Shown: positions 11,001 through 19,450 of the stretch, one piece after another
How the letters are laid out: every line of letters starts with the position of its first letter
Position numbering within the stretch: position 1 is the stretch's first letter
DNA from: an uncultured Sulfitobacter sp.
GTDB lineage: Bacteria > Pseudomonadota > Alphaproteobacteria > Rhodobacterales > Rhodobacteraceae
Reading direction: 5' to 3'
DNA length: 61,976 bases
Assembly: GCA_938003685.1 (NCBI GenBank)
Contig: CALKXT010000001.1
Location: 1-61,976, forward strand
Made by a program: the position numbers and the translations under genes
Notes under the pieces: model-generated
The model's database searches: none
What the model was told of the DNA's origin: nothing
Seen by the model: only the letters and a program-made list of their open reading frames with translations

Positions 11001-11968
11001 CATTCTTTGACGCTGGCGGCGATTCACTATCTCTTTTGCGGTTAATGCCTGAATTAGAAAGGGTATTTAACGTCAAGCTAAAGCCAATCGCCCTATACAG
11101 TGACCCGACGCCGCAAGGTGTTGTACGTGCGCTTCAGGCAGAAGATCCTGATCCTCTTGTTGTGATCCCGATCCAACCAAACGGCGAACTCCCTCCGCTC
11201 TATGGGGTTCACGTCTTGGGTGATAATGGGTCCTTTTTCCGCCCTCTATCGGCAGTCATGGGCAACACGCAGCCGGTTTATGGTCTGACAGTTGGTCTGT
11301 TGTCCGATAGCACACCCACTAGCGTCCCTGATATCGCACGCTTTTATCTACACCAGATCGAACGACATCATCCCAAAGGACCGCTTGCTTTGATCGCGGT
11401 ATCCGCGGGAAGCTATGTGACGCTGGAACTGGCGCAACAATTACTGAAAGCCGGGCGCGATGTGAGTGCGTTGATCTTGTTAGATGCGGAAGGACCAGAT
11501 GGGCGACAACGCATTGGCCGTACTGCACGTGTTGCTGTGCATCTGCGCCAAATATTGCGCCATGGGTGGCCTTATATCGCAAAACAACTAGCAACACGAA
11601 AAGAAGCACATGAACAGGGCGTGGCCCAAGAAAAACTGCAAGGGAATGGCGATACAAATACTGAAATTCAGACCCACGAAATAACGGATGTGACAAAATT
11701 TGTAGCCGCCAACATGCTTGCGATTGAGGCCTATCAACCGCTGCCCTATCCAAAACGGTTAACCATCTACCGCGCTGGGGATGATCAATTTGATAGCGCG
11801 AATGCAATTGAAAATGGGCTAGGCTGGGCGTCTGTTGCAACAGCTGGTTTTGATATCACCGATGTCCCGGGGGATCACCTGGGCATCCTTGCATCCCCAA
11901 ATGTCGACACCTTGGGCAGGCACATCGCAGCCTTGCTAAAGTCAGTCCGCAAAGATCACGGCGAATGA
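8027..11968 (+). CDS. Single-module nonribosomal peptide synthetase (C-A-T-TE)
   Basis: A complete one-module NRPS of 1313 aa. The condensation domain (about 1-430) has PHTLLDG at 139-145, a variant of HHxxxDG that keeps the catalytic second His. The adenylation domain (about 450-960) has A3 FTSGSTGRPKG (603-613), A5 NGYGPTET (745-752), A7 YATGDR, A8 GRMDRQIKLRGFRIEPGQIE and the A10 lysine K944. The carrier domain holds GGDS with phosphopantetheine site S1000. The thioesterase (about 1050-1310) has candidate triad S1126 (AVSAG, not GxSxG), D1153 and H1284. My hand-read ten-residue A-domain code is DVENIGGITK; its acidic positions suggest a basic or ornithine-like substrate. No ornithine hydroxylase or phosphopantetheinyl transferase gene is nearby. 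The 3' end overlaps the convergent flippase gene by 13 bp. Confidence 0.93.
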   Translation: MDMSYDLTPLQQSMFASATLTGRPWQYIEQIVVHSASEALDLTAMAQAWSELTHAHPTLRHVIFTEQSGIPKQRVHQATKIEPAYHDWRNLDEAQNDERLIEFLAADRVAGIDATTFPAFRVNVFHTANENYKLVWTFPHTLLDGRAFAPLLDEVFQRYAKISNGTEVPSAPSENQNKFAEHCRTLSDLSHVAGEDHFAKMLAGWEGADGLVNADAEPVGKSETSSHLTKVQSDALIQFADRAGVPLSSVILTAWGVVLARCTGQGDVVFGNTRNGRHLVDGVNDAAGCFITTVPVRLQLDPNNTIGEVLTKIRDEQVTVRPFEQTPLTNIRRRLDVPPGRQIFDSVLMFDFGTLDEQLKSLGGDWGKRSVDLLEEGDTPVSVAAYMGERLKIVVEYDPVQVPNGARLCGYLTQFLSNLAIAMPDTVLGAISILDPTEAETIRTLAGSPNSNDQTISTCIAHFQKIAAQQPDHLALEQPGIAPMTYGELNLAAQKMAVQLRATGVNPGDIVGICMARSMPFVIAMLAIWKAGAAFVPMDPGYPIETLNIIAQDSGATLVLSDVATPKLDTKTRLANELLEGETGTSELEQRGTTPDHLAYVIFTSGSTGRPKGVMVTHASLAAHASAIIPRFGLTRKDRVLQFAALSFDVALEEVVPTLLSGATLVLRSDEMAQSIPEFLTQCTALEITVTNLPTGFWVALTDVIDGHDEPFPPLVRLMIVGGERVPLSALKRWHAKEPNIRWLNGYGPTETTITCTTHEATAHDLAGDSIPIGRTLSHANAWVLAKDGALAPLGTEGELFISGAAVAKGYINDPDRTAQSFTQATFDPNIGRIYATGDRVIWRNELLHYLGRMDRQIKLRGFRIEPGQIEAALETHDAIERVHADLHTLKSGQSQLLAWYSAPAGVTAPSSRAIKEWSAQTLPPQMRPIPIAITAWPQTPGGKIDIARLPQPTGSEALQTDSMIENSPLTREVAALFSKVLQVDNIGPATSFFDAGGDSLSLLRLMPELERVFNVKLKPIALYSDPTPQGVVRALQAEDPDPLVVIPIQPNGELPPLYGVHVLGDNGSFFRPLSAVMGNTQPVYGLTVGLLSDSTPTSVPDIARFYLHQIERHHPKGPLALIAVSAGSYVTLELAQQLLKAGRDVSALILLDAEGPDGRQRIGRTARVAVHLRQILRHGWPYIAKQLATRKEAHEQGVAQEKLQGNGDTNTEIQTHEITDVTKFVAANMLAIEAYQPLPYPKRLTIYRAGDDQFDSANAIENGLGWASVATAGFDITDVPGDHLGILASPNVDTLGRHIAALLKSVRKDHGE

Positions 11969-13368
11969 AGCGCCCCAGTTGACCCTGGGATAAGCATCTG
12001 CACGTCAGCCCAGTTGATCCAGATTGCGATCCCACCTAGCATCAAGACCAGCGGCAGATAGATCAAATCATGTCGTTTGTCCCACGCGTTATGTCGACAC
12101 GCCAAGACTGCAATGAACGGATAATATAGCAACAATGCAACGGCCAAACCAATGACCGCACCAAGTAATCCAAAACTCATTACACCAATCAAAAAACCAA
12201 GCGTCGTCAGAATTGCTTTGGTCGCGCTTACGATGAAAAATCCACGTGAATCGCCCGTGGCCAGCGCCGCTTGATCATAGGTCAAAGAAACAACAGTAAT
12301 CATCTGCACACTGGCCAAGGCCACGATGATACCACCTGCGGTCAGATAACGATCATCGTATAGCGTTTGCACGATCCACGGACCTGCCAGCGCCAGTGCA
12401 AATATCACGGTGATCAAGGCAGCGGACAGATAATATCGCAGTCGAAATAACCGGTCACGCGCACTGCTGTCTTCTTCGTTCAGGTGCTCACGATACAACG
12501 GGATCAAAATACGTGAGGTAATTGTCATACCCAGCATAAGCGGGAAACCCGCTAAGAACATGCCAATATTATAGATGCCTAAACCGTCAATATTAAGGAA
12601 CTTTCCCAATATTGCCCGGTCGCCTTGTGACACCAGAAGACCACAAATAGACGACAGAAATATCCATATGCCAAAGTTCAACAACTCGGAAACTGCGTTC
12701 TTTTCCCAGCGCAAGCGATTGCCATCACCGGGCAGGAACACCCACATCAGTGCCAACCGCACCCCAGATGTTACGACCCAACCGGCAACCAACGACCAAA
12801 CCGATCTGGTGACCAAAGCAATGACAACCATGGCAACAATACCGATGATCGTAGAAATCAGATCAAGCACCGTTACCCGCCCAATCAACAAATGTCGGTT
12901 CGCAGTTTCAACGCGCATGGGTTCTAGGGCGGCGAACAACAGCGACACCGCCGCAACGGGTAGCAGTATTGCGATTGTCGGCTGATCATAAAATGCCGCA
13001 GCAGGCAACGCCAAGGCACAAGCAGCAAGCCACAAGAAAACCCCGCGAATGATCTGCAATGTCCATGCGGTATCAAGGAACTCTGGTTCATCCCCACGTT
13101 TGCTTTGCAAAATCGACTGCGCAATGCCCATGTCAGAAATCAACGTAAGGCCGACCAGCAACATCGTGACCAATGCCATGATGCCAAATGCCTCTGGGAA
13201 TAGCAGGCGTGCCAAAATCAAATTGGCAGCAAATCGAGCGCCTTGAGAGATAAAGAAAGTCAGTGCGGTCCATGTTGACCCACGGGCCGCGCGTGCCAAA
13301 AGAGTAGCCCCAAAAAATCCAAACTTAGACGCCGGGGCTTGGGGGTTGGGATCTGACCCGTCAGACAT
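11956..13368 (-). CDS. Wzx-type oligosaccharide flippase (MOP/PST superfamily)
   Basis: A 470-aa polytopic inner-membrane protein with many hydrophobic segments spread over its length. The N-terminal region resembles Wzx/RfbX and WzxC flippases: RGSTWTALTFFISQGARFAANLILARLLFPEAFGIMAL read across the first two helices, then SDMGIAQSILQ. Such proteins flip lipid-linked oligosaccharides across the inner membrane for exopolysaccharide or O-antigen assembly. The ATG at 13368 lies only 7 bases after the pqiC stop, so it seems to be the last gene of the pqi operon, an unusual partner. It converges on the NRPS gene with a 13-bp overlap. The exact lipid substrate cannot be read from sequence. Confidence 0.85.
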   Translation of the reverse strand: MSDGSDPNPQAPASKFGFFGATLLARAARGSTWTALTFFISQGARFAANLILARLLFPEAFGIMALVTMLLVGLTLISDMGIAQSILQSKRGDEPEFLDTAWTLQIIRGVFLWLAACALALPAAAFYDQPTIAILLPVAAVSLLFAALEPMRVETANRHLLIGRVTVLDLISTIIGIVAMVVIALVTRSVWSLVAGWVVTSGVRLALMWVFLPGDGNRLRWEKNAVSELLNFGIWIFLSSICGLLVSQGDRAILGKFLNIDGLGIYNIGMFLAGFPLMLGMTITSRILIPLYREHLNEEDSSARDRLFRLRYYLSAALITVIFALALAGPWIVQTLYDDRYLTAGGIIVALASVQMITVVSLTYDQAALATGDSRGFFIVSATKAILTTLGFLIGVMSFGLLGAVIGLAVALLLYYPFIAVLACRHNAWDKRHDLIYLPLVLMLGGIAIWINWADVQMLIPGSTGALHSP

Positions 13369-13375
13369 CAGCGCG

Positions 13376-13939
13376 TTACTTCAAGCCATTCTTGGCAATG
13401 TAGGTTGCCAGATCAAGGATCAGTTGACCGCGTGCCGAGGCAATTGCATTTGGACCACCTTTGGGGTCAAACGCCACGGTCAAATCAAACAATCCGGACC
13501 GCTCGCGGCGACCATCAGAAACGCCGACAAAGTACTGGCCAGATGTGCGGAATTCGCCCGCCTCTGTTGCGACCAAATCAGCAAACCGAATTTCCAAACG
13601 CGCATCAGCGCGGGCATCAAACGGCCATGGTTCGGATGCGATCCGGCGGCCTGTCATACGCGCAAGGTTCTGGCTCAACTCTAAAGCAACAGCACGTTCT
13701 GGCGCGTCAGCCCACAACACACTTTTTGAGCTTTTCAATGTGCCATCTTCAGCTTGCAACGTAATCTCATCTGCTGCTGCATAACTGGGCAAGGACACAT
13801 CGCGCACTTCAACCGCACCGAATGAAATGCGCACCTTTTCTGTAACGTCAGGTGCCCGTACCGAAAAGCGTTCTGCATTTCCGCAGGCCGCCAGCATTAG
13901 GATCAAGCCAAAGGTGAAGATACTACGTGAAATCATCAT
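13376..13939 (-). CDS. pqiC: PqiC-like outer-membrane lipoprotein (ABC-type transport auxiliary)
   Basis: A 187-aa lipoprotein. A hydrophobic signal is followed by the lipobox LAAC with the lipidated cysteine at about residue 19. The mature part fits the PqiC/DUF330 auxiliary family (VRISFGAVEVRDVSLPSYAAADEI; SLPxYA is a common motif). In E. coli PqiC forms an outer-membrane ring that caps the PqiB tunnel. The gene starts 5 bases after the pqiB stop and is followed after 7 bases by the flippase gene, so translation is probably coupled. A second ATG lies at 13936. Confidence 0.85.
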   Translation of the reverse strand: MMISRSIFTFGLILMLAACGNAERFSVRAPDVTEKVRISFGAVEVRDVSLPSYAAADEITLQAEDGTLKSSKSVLWADAPERAVALELSQNLARMTGRRIASEPWPFDARADARLEIRFADLVATEAGEFRTSGQYFVGVSDGRRERSGLFDLTVAFDPKGGPNAIASARGQLILDLATYIAKNGLK

Positions 13940-13944
13940 GTTTC

Positions 13945-16029
13945 TTACCGTCCGAGCAATAGCGAATTAGGGTTACGTTCAATGGTCTTGGCAAGCGATG
14001 CAAGCGCATCCGCTGCTTTTTGAATATCACGCAAAGTGTCTTGAGCAGAACGGGTAAGATCATCGCCCTTGTTATACCCTGCGATGGTCTGGCTGGCCTG
14101 AGCAAAAAGATTTGTCAGTCGCGTCACGATCTGTGGCAAATCCTTGGCGGACACCGCGATACTGTCGGCGGCATTGCGCGCTGATACCAAAGTCCGGTTC
14201 ACGTTCTCAATTGCGCCACCTTCGCGCAGCTCTTGCAAGGTATAGTTCAGCTCATCCAATGCGCGTTTAAGCGAACCGGGCAAAGCAACTGCATCATCGG
14301 TGCCAATCACTGCGTCCGCTGACTTGGTCAAAGCTGTCAGTTCATTGATCAGGTCATCCAATGGGAGCGCTTCTGCTTTGGCTGCCAACCCTTGGATTTG
14401 TTCGATCAACTGTGGAACGCCCTCAACTGAAGATGACACCGCATTGGCGGCACTTGCCGCACCGTCCACTGCCGCCAATAAACGCTCGGCAATCCGTTCT
14501 TGTTCAAGCGTCGCGACAAGCTTTTCTACACGCACTAGCGTCGCGTTAAGAGTCACCGGAATATTTTGAACGTCTTGCGACGTAATTAACCCCTTAACCT
14601 CAGCCAGCAGTTCCCGCACATCCGTCGGTGTTTCGCGAATATCCTCGCTGGAAACCAATGCCTCTGCTGAGTTCAGGAAGGTGATGGCGCTGTTCATCAA
14701 CTCTTCGATCGGCAGGTTGTTGATCCGGCTAAAGACACCCTCAACTGTCGCCGCCGCATCAGATGTCTCACTTTTGGTTGTGGGCATAACTGGCAGATCA
14801 TTACCTAACGCCACCAATTGCGCTGGCGGTGCATCCTCTACCATTACAAATTCGACTTTCAGGCCACCAGTCAAAAGGCTGGCCGACGCCAATCGTGCCC
14901 TCAAACCTTTGACGACCCGTTCTTGCAAGAAGTTAAATGCATTGTCCGCTGTCACTTCGCCCGGCAATCCAAGGCGTGCAGGTTGGATAGAAAGATTTGC
15001 GTTTAACCGCACACGACTGTCACCGAATTGGTTATAGTCCACGATCCCTGACAGGGCTTCAACTTCACCTATCCTGAGGCCACTCAATTCGATCCCAGCA
15101 CCCACAGCAAGGCCAGAGATATTGTCATCAAATATCACGCTAATCTTTAGTGGCTCTACTTCTGATGCATTAAATACTGAATTTCGTGCGGTTTCTTTGT
15201 CAGGAAAAATTTCAAACACAGTGCCGTCTTGGACCCTACCACCACCCGACACAAACGTATCAAATGTTACGCCACCACCGATGAGTGTTGCGAGCGAAGA
15301 GAACTCAATTTCTGCGCCTGCTGGGCTGATATTCACACTGAAACCAGATGCATCCCAAAACCGCGTAGATTCATTCACCAGACTGCGATGCTCCTCAAAA
15401 ATGAGGGCTTCTACGATGGCAAAGTTACCGCGTGGGGCAATCTTTGCGCGACCTACACGGCCAACTTCGATCCCTTTGTATAAGATCGGCGCATTATCTG
15501 TGAGTTGACCATTTGCAACAGTCCGAAATGCAATTTCAAGACCGGATTTGCCCGGCCGGATCAATGGCGGTTCAGAAGCACCTTGAAAACGATCGGAGAA
15601 AGTGCCGATCTGATCATCCCATGATCCTTCGATGTAAACACCACTTAAGACTGTACTCAGTCCTGTAATGCCCTGCGCTGTAACCTCTGGCTGAACGATC
15701 CAGAAAACCGCGCTGCTATCAACATAGGGCGCGACTGATTTATCGAGGCGAATTGTGGCGGTCACTTTACCCAAACCTTCAACAAATCCAATTTTTTCAA
15801 CTCGCCCAACCGTGACATCCCGGTACTTCAGTTCTGTTTCACCAGCCGAAATTCCGGCACCATTTTCAAATTCGACAACAATTTCAGGGCCACGGTCATT
15901 GTAGGACTTCCATGCCACGCCAAGCGCAACAATAAGCGCCAACATAGGGATAACCCAAATGATTGAGGCACCACTTAGGAATACCTTGCGAACCGGAGAA
16001 ACGGACACTTCTGGTGGCGTGTCATTCAT
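13945..16029 (-). CDS. pqiB: PqiB-like MCE-domain lipid transport protein
   Basis: A periplasmic tunnel protein anchored by one N-terminal helix (VFLSGASIIWVIPMLALIVALGVAW). Three MCE domains follow, opening near VVEFENGAGISAGETELKYR, EIAFRTVANGQLTDNAPILYKG and KISVIFDDNISGLAVGAGIELSG, each with a predicted pore loop. A long helical tail of about 260 residues follows. At 694 aa it is longer than E. coli PqiB (about 546), and the extra length is in this tail. MCE proteins form hexameric rings that move lipids between the inner and outer membranes. I chose ATG 16029, which overlaps the upstream pqiA stop by 8 bases; the frame is open 11 codons further upstream. Confidence 0.9.
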   Translation of the reverse strand: MNDTPPEVSVSPVRKVFLSGASIIWVIPMLALIVALGVAWKSYNDRGPEIVVEFENGAGISAGETELKYRDVTVGRVEKIGFVEGLGKVTATIRLDKSVAPYVDSSAVFWIVQPEVTAQGITGLSTVLSGVYIEGSWDDQIGTFSDRFQGASEPPLIRPGKSGLEIAFRTVANGQLTDNAPILYKGIEVGRVGRAKIAPRGNFAIVEALIFEEHRSLVNESTRFWDASGFSVNISPAGAEIEFSSLATLIGGGVTFDTFVSGGGRVQDGTVFEIFPDKETARNSVFNASEVEPLKISVIFDDNISGLAVGAGIELSGLRIGEVEALSGIVDYNQFGDSRVRLNANLSIQPARLGLPGEVTADNAFNFLQERVVKGLRARLASASLLTGGLKVEFVMVEDAPPAQLVALGNDLPVMPTTKSETSDAAATVEGVFSRINNLPIEELMNSAITFLNSAEALVSSEDIRETPTDVRELLAEVKGLITSQDVQNIPVTLNATLVRVEKLVATLEQERIAERLLAAVDGAASAANAVSSSVEGVPQLIEQIQGLAAKAEALPLDDLINELTALTKSADAVIGTDDAVALPGSLKRALDELNYTLQELREGGAIENVNRTLVSARNAADSIAVSAKDLPQIVTRLTNLFAQASQTIAGYNKGDDLTRSAQDTLRDIQKAADALASLAKTIERNPNSLLLGR

Positions 16030-16681
16030 TGCGTTCAGGACCCCCATCCTTGGCTTGAACATCCCAGATCATCCGGGAATCAAAAGCCTGCGCAGATAGC
16101 ATCGTAAAGATAACCGACAGTGCGAAAAAGATACTCGCAGGACCGGGATTGATCGACGCCAAAGTCTTGAGTTGCACGAGCGCAGACAAAATCGCAACAA
16201 CAAAGATATCGATCATAGACCAGCGGCCAATGTATTCGACAATTTCATACAGGAACTGTCGCTGATGTTTAGATGCTGCGTCTTTCTGTTTCACGCTAAT
16301 CGCTAAAAATGCAACAGCCCAAAATTTGCCCAGCGGGATCACAACAGAGGCCAATAAAATAATGGCAGCAATACCAAGGTTCCCGTGTTGCGCCAATTCA
16401 ACAGCCCCACCAATGATGGTGCTCTCATCAATTTGATACAGCGTCTTGGTTTCAAGCATCGGAAATACATTTGCCGGGATGTAGCAAACCAAACCCATTA
16501 GCCAATAGGCCCAAACACGTTGCAAGCTAAGACGATCACGCGACACCAAAACATGCCCGCAGCGCGCACAGGTTTGGGTGCCCAACGGCCACGCCTTGGT
16601 ACAGCGTGTGCAGGCAACTACACCCAAATCACGGGCGCTTACGATTTCTTGGGGTGTTCCAGCGAGTTCCATACAGACCAT
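16022..16681 (-). CDS. pqiA: PqiA family inner-membrane protein, second half (C-terminal-like)
   Basis: A 219-aa protein with a CxxC...CxxC zinc-ribbon-like start (CTRCTKAWP and CARCGHVLV) followed by four transmembrane segments, the PqiA domain. E. coli PqiA carries two such domains in one chain of about 417 aa; here each domain is its own gene. PqiA is the membrane partner of PqiB in a lipid-transport complex linked to paraquat and membrane stress. The gene overlaps the upstream pqiA half by about 43 bases and pqiB by 8 bases. Met4 at 16672 is an alternative start. Confidence 0.85.
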   Translation of the reverse strand: MVCMELAGTPQEIVSARDLGVVACTRCTKAWPLGTQTCARCGHVLVSRDRLSLQRVWAYWLMGLVCYIPANVFPMLETKTLYQIDESTIIGGAVELAQHGNLGIAAIILLASVVIPLGKFWAVAFLAISVKQKDAASKHQRQFLYEIVEYIGRWSMIDIFVVAILSALVQLKTLASINPGPASIFFALSVIFTMLSAQAFDSRMIWDVQAKDGGPERNE

Positions 16682-17298
16682 TTACACATAAAACTATCTT
16701 GCGCGATGATAAGCGCAACGAGAATACCAAACATCCAAAACGCAGGTCCAAAACCTACATGTGCCAGATCAGCAACCTTGACCAAAGCGACAGCGCAACC
16801 GATGGCAAAGATTTCTGCCATAGACCAAGGGCGCATCGCCTCTGATATTCGAAATGCTTTGATCGCATGGCGGGCCGGTGGACGGTCCAACACAACGGGG
16901 ACCAGCACATAAAGGGTCAGCAACACACGTGTCAGTGGAATAAAAACAATCAAGGCAGCGGTTGCCAGTGACAGCAAAATCATCGGCCCGCCACTAAACG
17001 CCAGCGCCGCATCAAGAATAGACACAGCATTTTTGTTGCCCGCAGCGTCAATTGTCAGAAACGGGAACAATGCGGCCCCCATGATTAGAAACACGACCGC
17101 CAATGCAATTGCAATGATCCTGAGGCCCGCGTTTTGGCGCGGCGCAATCAGAACCTTATGACAACGCTGACAAATTGCCCGCTCACCATGACCCGGCTGC
17201 TTTAGCTTATACGCAGCATCGCACTGCGGACAAACAATAAGCTCGTCTAATATCAGGGATGTTTGAGATGCGGTGGCAGCGTTCATGACCATATTCAT
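16639..17298 (-). CDS. pqiA: PqiA family inner-membrane protein, first half (N-terminal-like)
   Basis: A 219-aa protein with two CxxC pairs (CPQCDAAYKL and CQRCHKVLI) followed by four transmembrane segments (for example IIAIALAVVFLIMGAALFPF). It is equivalent to the first PqiA repeat and is the first gene of the pqiA-pqiA-pqiB-pqiC-flippase operon. Three in-frame ATGs lie at 17298, 17292 and 17286, and none has a clear Shine-Dalgarno sequence. The gap to the upstream CoA-transferase is 53 bp with no terminator, so read-through from the previous operon is possible. Confidence 0.85.
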   Translation of the reverse strand: MNMVMNAATASQTSLILDELIVCPQCDAAYKLKQPGHGERAICQRCHKVLIAPRQNAGLRIIAIALAVVFLIMGAALFPFLTIDAAGNKNAVSILDAALAFSGGPMILLSLATAALIVFIPLTRVLLTLYVLVPVVLDRPPARHAIKAFRISEAMRPWSMAEIFAIGCAVALVKVADLAHVGFGPAFWMFGILVALIIAQDSFMCKWSVWNSLEHPKKS

Positions 17299-17351
17299 AC
17301 AGGAAGCCGAATGGAGGTGGTATCGTTATCTGTGGATCAGCTAGGCCGCGT

Positions 17352-18464
17352 TCAAGTGTGGCGCATCAGGCTTTTGATCTGATCGGAATCGTAACCAATT
17401 TCGCGCAATACATCAGCCGTATCACCGCCCACTGCACCTGATGCTTTTGGCGTTTTGAAGTGTGACCGTCCAAACTTTGGCGCAGTGCCAGATTGTAAAA
17501 TGCCTTGTGGTGCCTCAAAATTAACGCGCGCCACATTGTGAGGGTGTTGAGCCGCTTCGCTAAAGGTCAGTACAGGGGCCACGCAAGCGTCAGAACCATC
17601 GAATAGTTCGGCCCAATGATCGCGAGTTTCAGTTGCAAATGTCTTTGCAAGTTCGGCACTACGCGCGCGCCATGTGGATTTGTCATTCTGGTTTTCACGA
17701 TACGCATCAGGAAGCTTCAGTTTTTCGAGAAAAATTGCATAGAACTGCGGTTCTAACGCACCAACAGAAATGAATTTGCCATCACAACACGTGTAACACC
17801 GATAGAATGGCGCGGCCCCATCTAACCAATTATCAGCGCGTTTCTCGCTCCACTTACCTTGCGCCAGCATACCGTGGATCAACCCCATCATCGCTGGCAC
17901 ACAATCGACCATGGCCGCATCTACTACCTGTCCTTTGCCAGACACTGCACGTTCGATCACGGCGGATAGGATTCCAAACAGCAAGAACATCGTACCACCG
18001 CCATAATCCGCCACCAAATTAAGCGGTGGAACGGGCGGTTGATCACCCTGTCCCATGGCATGCAAAGCACCGGTCAACGCCAAGTAGTTAATGTCATGAC
18101 CCGCGGTCTTGGCCCACGGCCCGTCCTGCCCCCAGCCTGTCATACGGCCATAGATCAAAGTGTCGGGGCACTCCTTTGGACCTAAACCTAGACGTTCCAT
18201 CACGCCGGGACGGAAGCCTTCGATCAATATATCACTGGCTGCGATAATATTACCTGCCGCTAGAACACCCGCCTCTGATTTTAGGTTAAGCACAATGGAT
18301 CGCTTGCCGCGCCGATTTATGTCAGTGGGGTCAGGCGACGCTGCACTGCGATCAATTGTAGTGACCTGTGCGCCCAGATCAGCCAGCAATTGACCGGCAA
18401 GCGGCGCTGGCCCAAGCCCAGAAAACTCAACAACTTTTAGTGACGTCAGTGGCCCCGATTTCAT
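17352..18464 (-). CDS. Class III CoA-transferase / alpha-methylacyl-CoA racemase-like protein
   Basis: A 370-aa CaiB/BaiF-superfamily protein. The N-terminus LKVVEFSGLGPAPLAGQLLADLGAQV is the family Rossmann-like start, and RRGKRSIVLNLK is the CoA-binding region. GHDINY (H123) and ADYGGG (D153) match the His/Asp pair used for alpha-proton exchange in alpha-methylacyl-CoA racemase, so racemase is more likely than CoA transferase. Its ATG overlaps the stop of the C45 gene by 4 bases (18461-18464), making it the last gene of the TRAP-linked operon. It may act on a CoA ester in that pathway, or be a fatty-acid racemase that happens to be co-transcribed. Confidence 0.85.
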   Translation of the reverse strand: MKSGPLTSLKVVEFSGLGPAPLAGQLLADLGAQVTTIDRSAASPDPTDINRRGKRSIVLNLKSEAGVLAAGNIIAASDILIEGFRPGVMERLGLGPKECPDTLIYGRMTGWGQDGPWAKTAGHDINYLALTGALHAMGQGDQPPVPPLNLVADYGGGTMFLLFGILSAVIERAVSGKGQVVDAAMVDCVPAMMGLIHGMLAQGKWSEKRADNWLDGAAPFYRCYTCCDGKFISVGALEPQFYAIFLEKLKLPDAYRENQNDKSTWRARSAELAKTFATETRDHWAELFDGSDACVAPVLTFSEAAQHPHNVARVNFEAPQGILQSGTAPKFGRSHFKTPKASGAVGGDTADVLREIGYDSDQIKSLMRHT

Positions 18465-19432
18465 TCTACCCCCGGCAACATCACATTGCGTGCGCCCTCG
18501 ACGAAGTCATTCAATGACAATGGCCAAACTGTGCCGGGCCAGCGCAATTCCATCTCGCGTTTCCGGGGTCGATAGACAGCGGTGTAAAGCGTACCAAAAC
18601 CCGCACTAAATGCCGTTGAATACAGCGGCGGTTTGAGGAACGCATTGATGAATTTTTCTTCGGGGTCTTTATGCATGCGTAAGCGATTCAGCAGATAACG
18701 CTCGCGCTCTACCGTTGCTGTGAACCGTGCATGGCTAACCCATTCGACGTTTTCCTGGTGGTTGGTCGCCACCGCTGCGTGGGTGATTTGAGTTGACCGA
18801 TCTGGCCCCATCATCGCCGTCGCATAGTTACGCTTGCGATCCAAAACTGTCACATTATAGCTCATGTGCGTTGGTACCCGTTGAAGCGCCTCAGTGGCTT
18901 GATCAACAGTTTCACAAGTCTGCAACACATATCGCAGTATCAGCGGCACACCAAAGCCGACGCCAACAACGCGCCGCCCGCCAAAGGTCAGAGATATAGA
19001 CAGGCCAGCGTCATTCACACCATCGACCAGCCCCCAAAGACCATCGGACGTGCCCATGACCCGACGACCCAACCAGTTGGTGTTTAGCACCAGTTGATCG
19101 AATGCATTTGGATTATAATCGTAATTGCGCACCATGACCGGCTCTTTACCCGCCCAAATCGCTTGACTACAGCCCGCCAAATACGGGGGCGGGTTGTACA
19201 GGCTAAGGAAACGCGCGGCCTGATCCCCGCCACCGGCCAACGCGCATAGTTCGTCGTATAGCGGCACCAGTTCGGGCATGTGCGTGTTTAATGCGCGACG
19301 ACACTCTGCATATGTTGGTCGCGCGGCATCGCCTTCCTTGAGCCACCATTTACGGTAGTCAGGCCAATATTCAGCGAAAAGCCCAGACCATTTTGGCCCG
19401 GGCGTTTCTTCCTGTAGGGCGCGCCAGTACAT
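18461..19432 (-). CDS. C45-type Ntn hydrolase / acyltransferase
   Basis: A 323-aa protein related to isopenicillin-N acyltransferase and acyl-CoA:6-APA acyltransferase. AGCSQAIW places the likely autocatalytic nucleophile at Cys88, followed by VMVRNYDY, the conserved stretch after the cleavage point. LVDGVNDAGLSISLTFGG is another family signature, and NATV-like core strands follow. These enzymes self-cleave before the Cys and then hydrolyse or transfer acyl groups on amide bonds. The gene starts 18 bp after the ATP-grasp stop and overlaps the CoA-transferase by 4 bp, so it belongs to the same operon. The substrate is unknown; a role in amide formation or cleavage on an amine made by the neighbouring decarboxylase is an inference. 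Confidence 0.8.
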   Translation of the reverse strand: MYWRALQEETPGPKWSGLFAEYWPDYRKWWLKEGDAARPTYAECRRALNTHMPELVPLYDELCALAGGGDQAARFLSLYNPPPYLAGCSQAIWAGKEPVMVRNYDYNPNAFDQLVLNTNWLGRRVMGTSDGLWGLVDGVNDAGLSISLTFGGRRVVGVGFGVPLILRYVLQTCETVDQATEALQRVPTHMSYNVTVLDRKRNYATAMMGPDRSTQITHAAVATNHQENVEWVSHARFTATVERERYLLNRLRMHKDPEEKFINAFLKPPLYSTAFSAGFGTLYTAVYRPRKREMELRWPGTVWPLSLNDFVEGARNVMLPGVE

Positions 19433-19450
19433 TCGTGCCTTTCCGTATCG

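Noticed and set aside
17325-17337. Single DnaA-box-like TGTGGATCA upstream of pqiA
   Set aside because: One imperfect site without neighbours is expected by chance.
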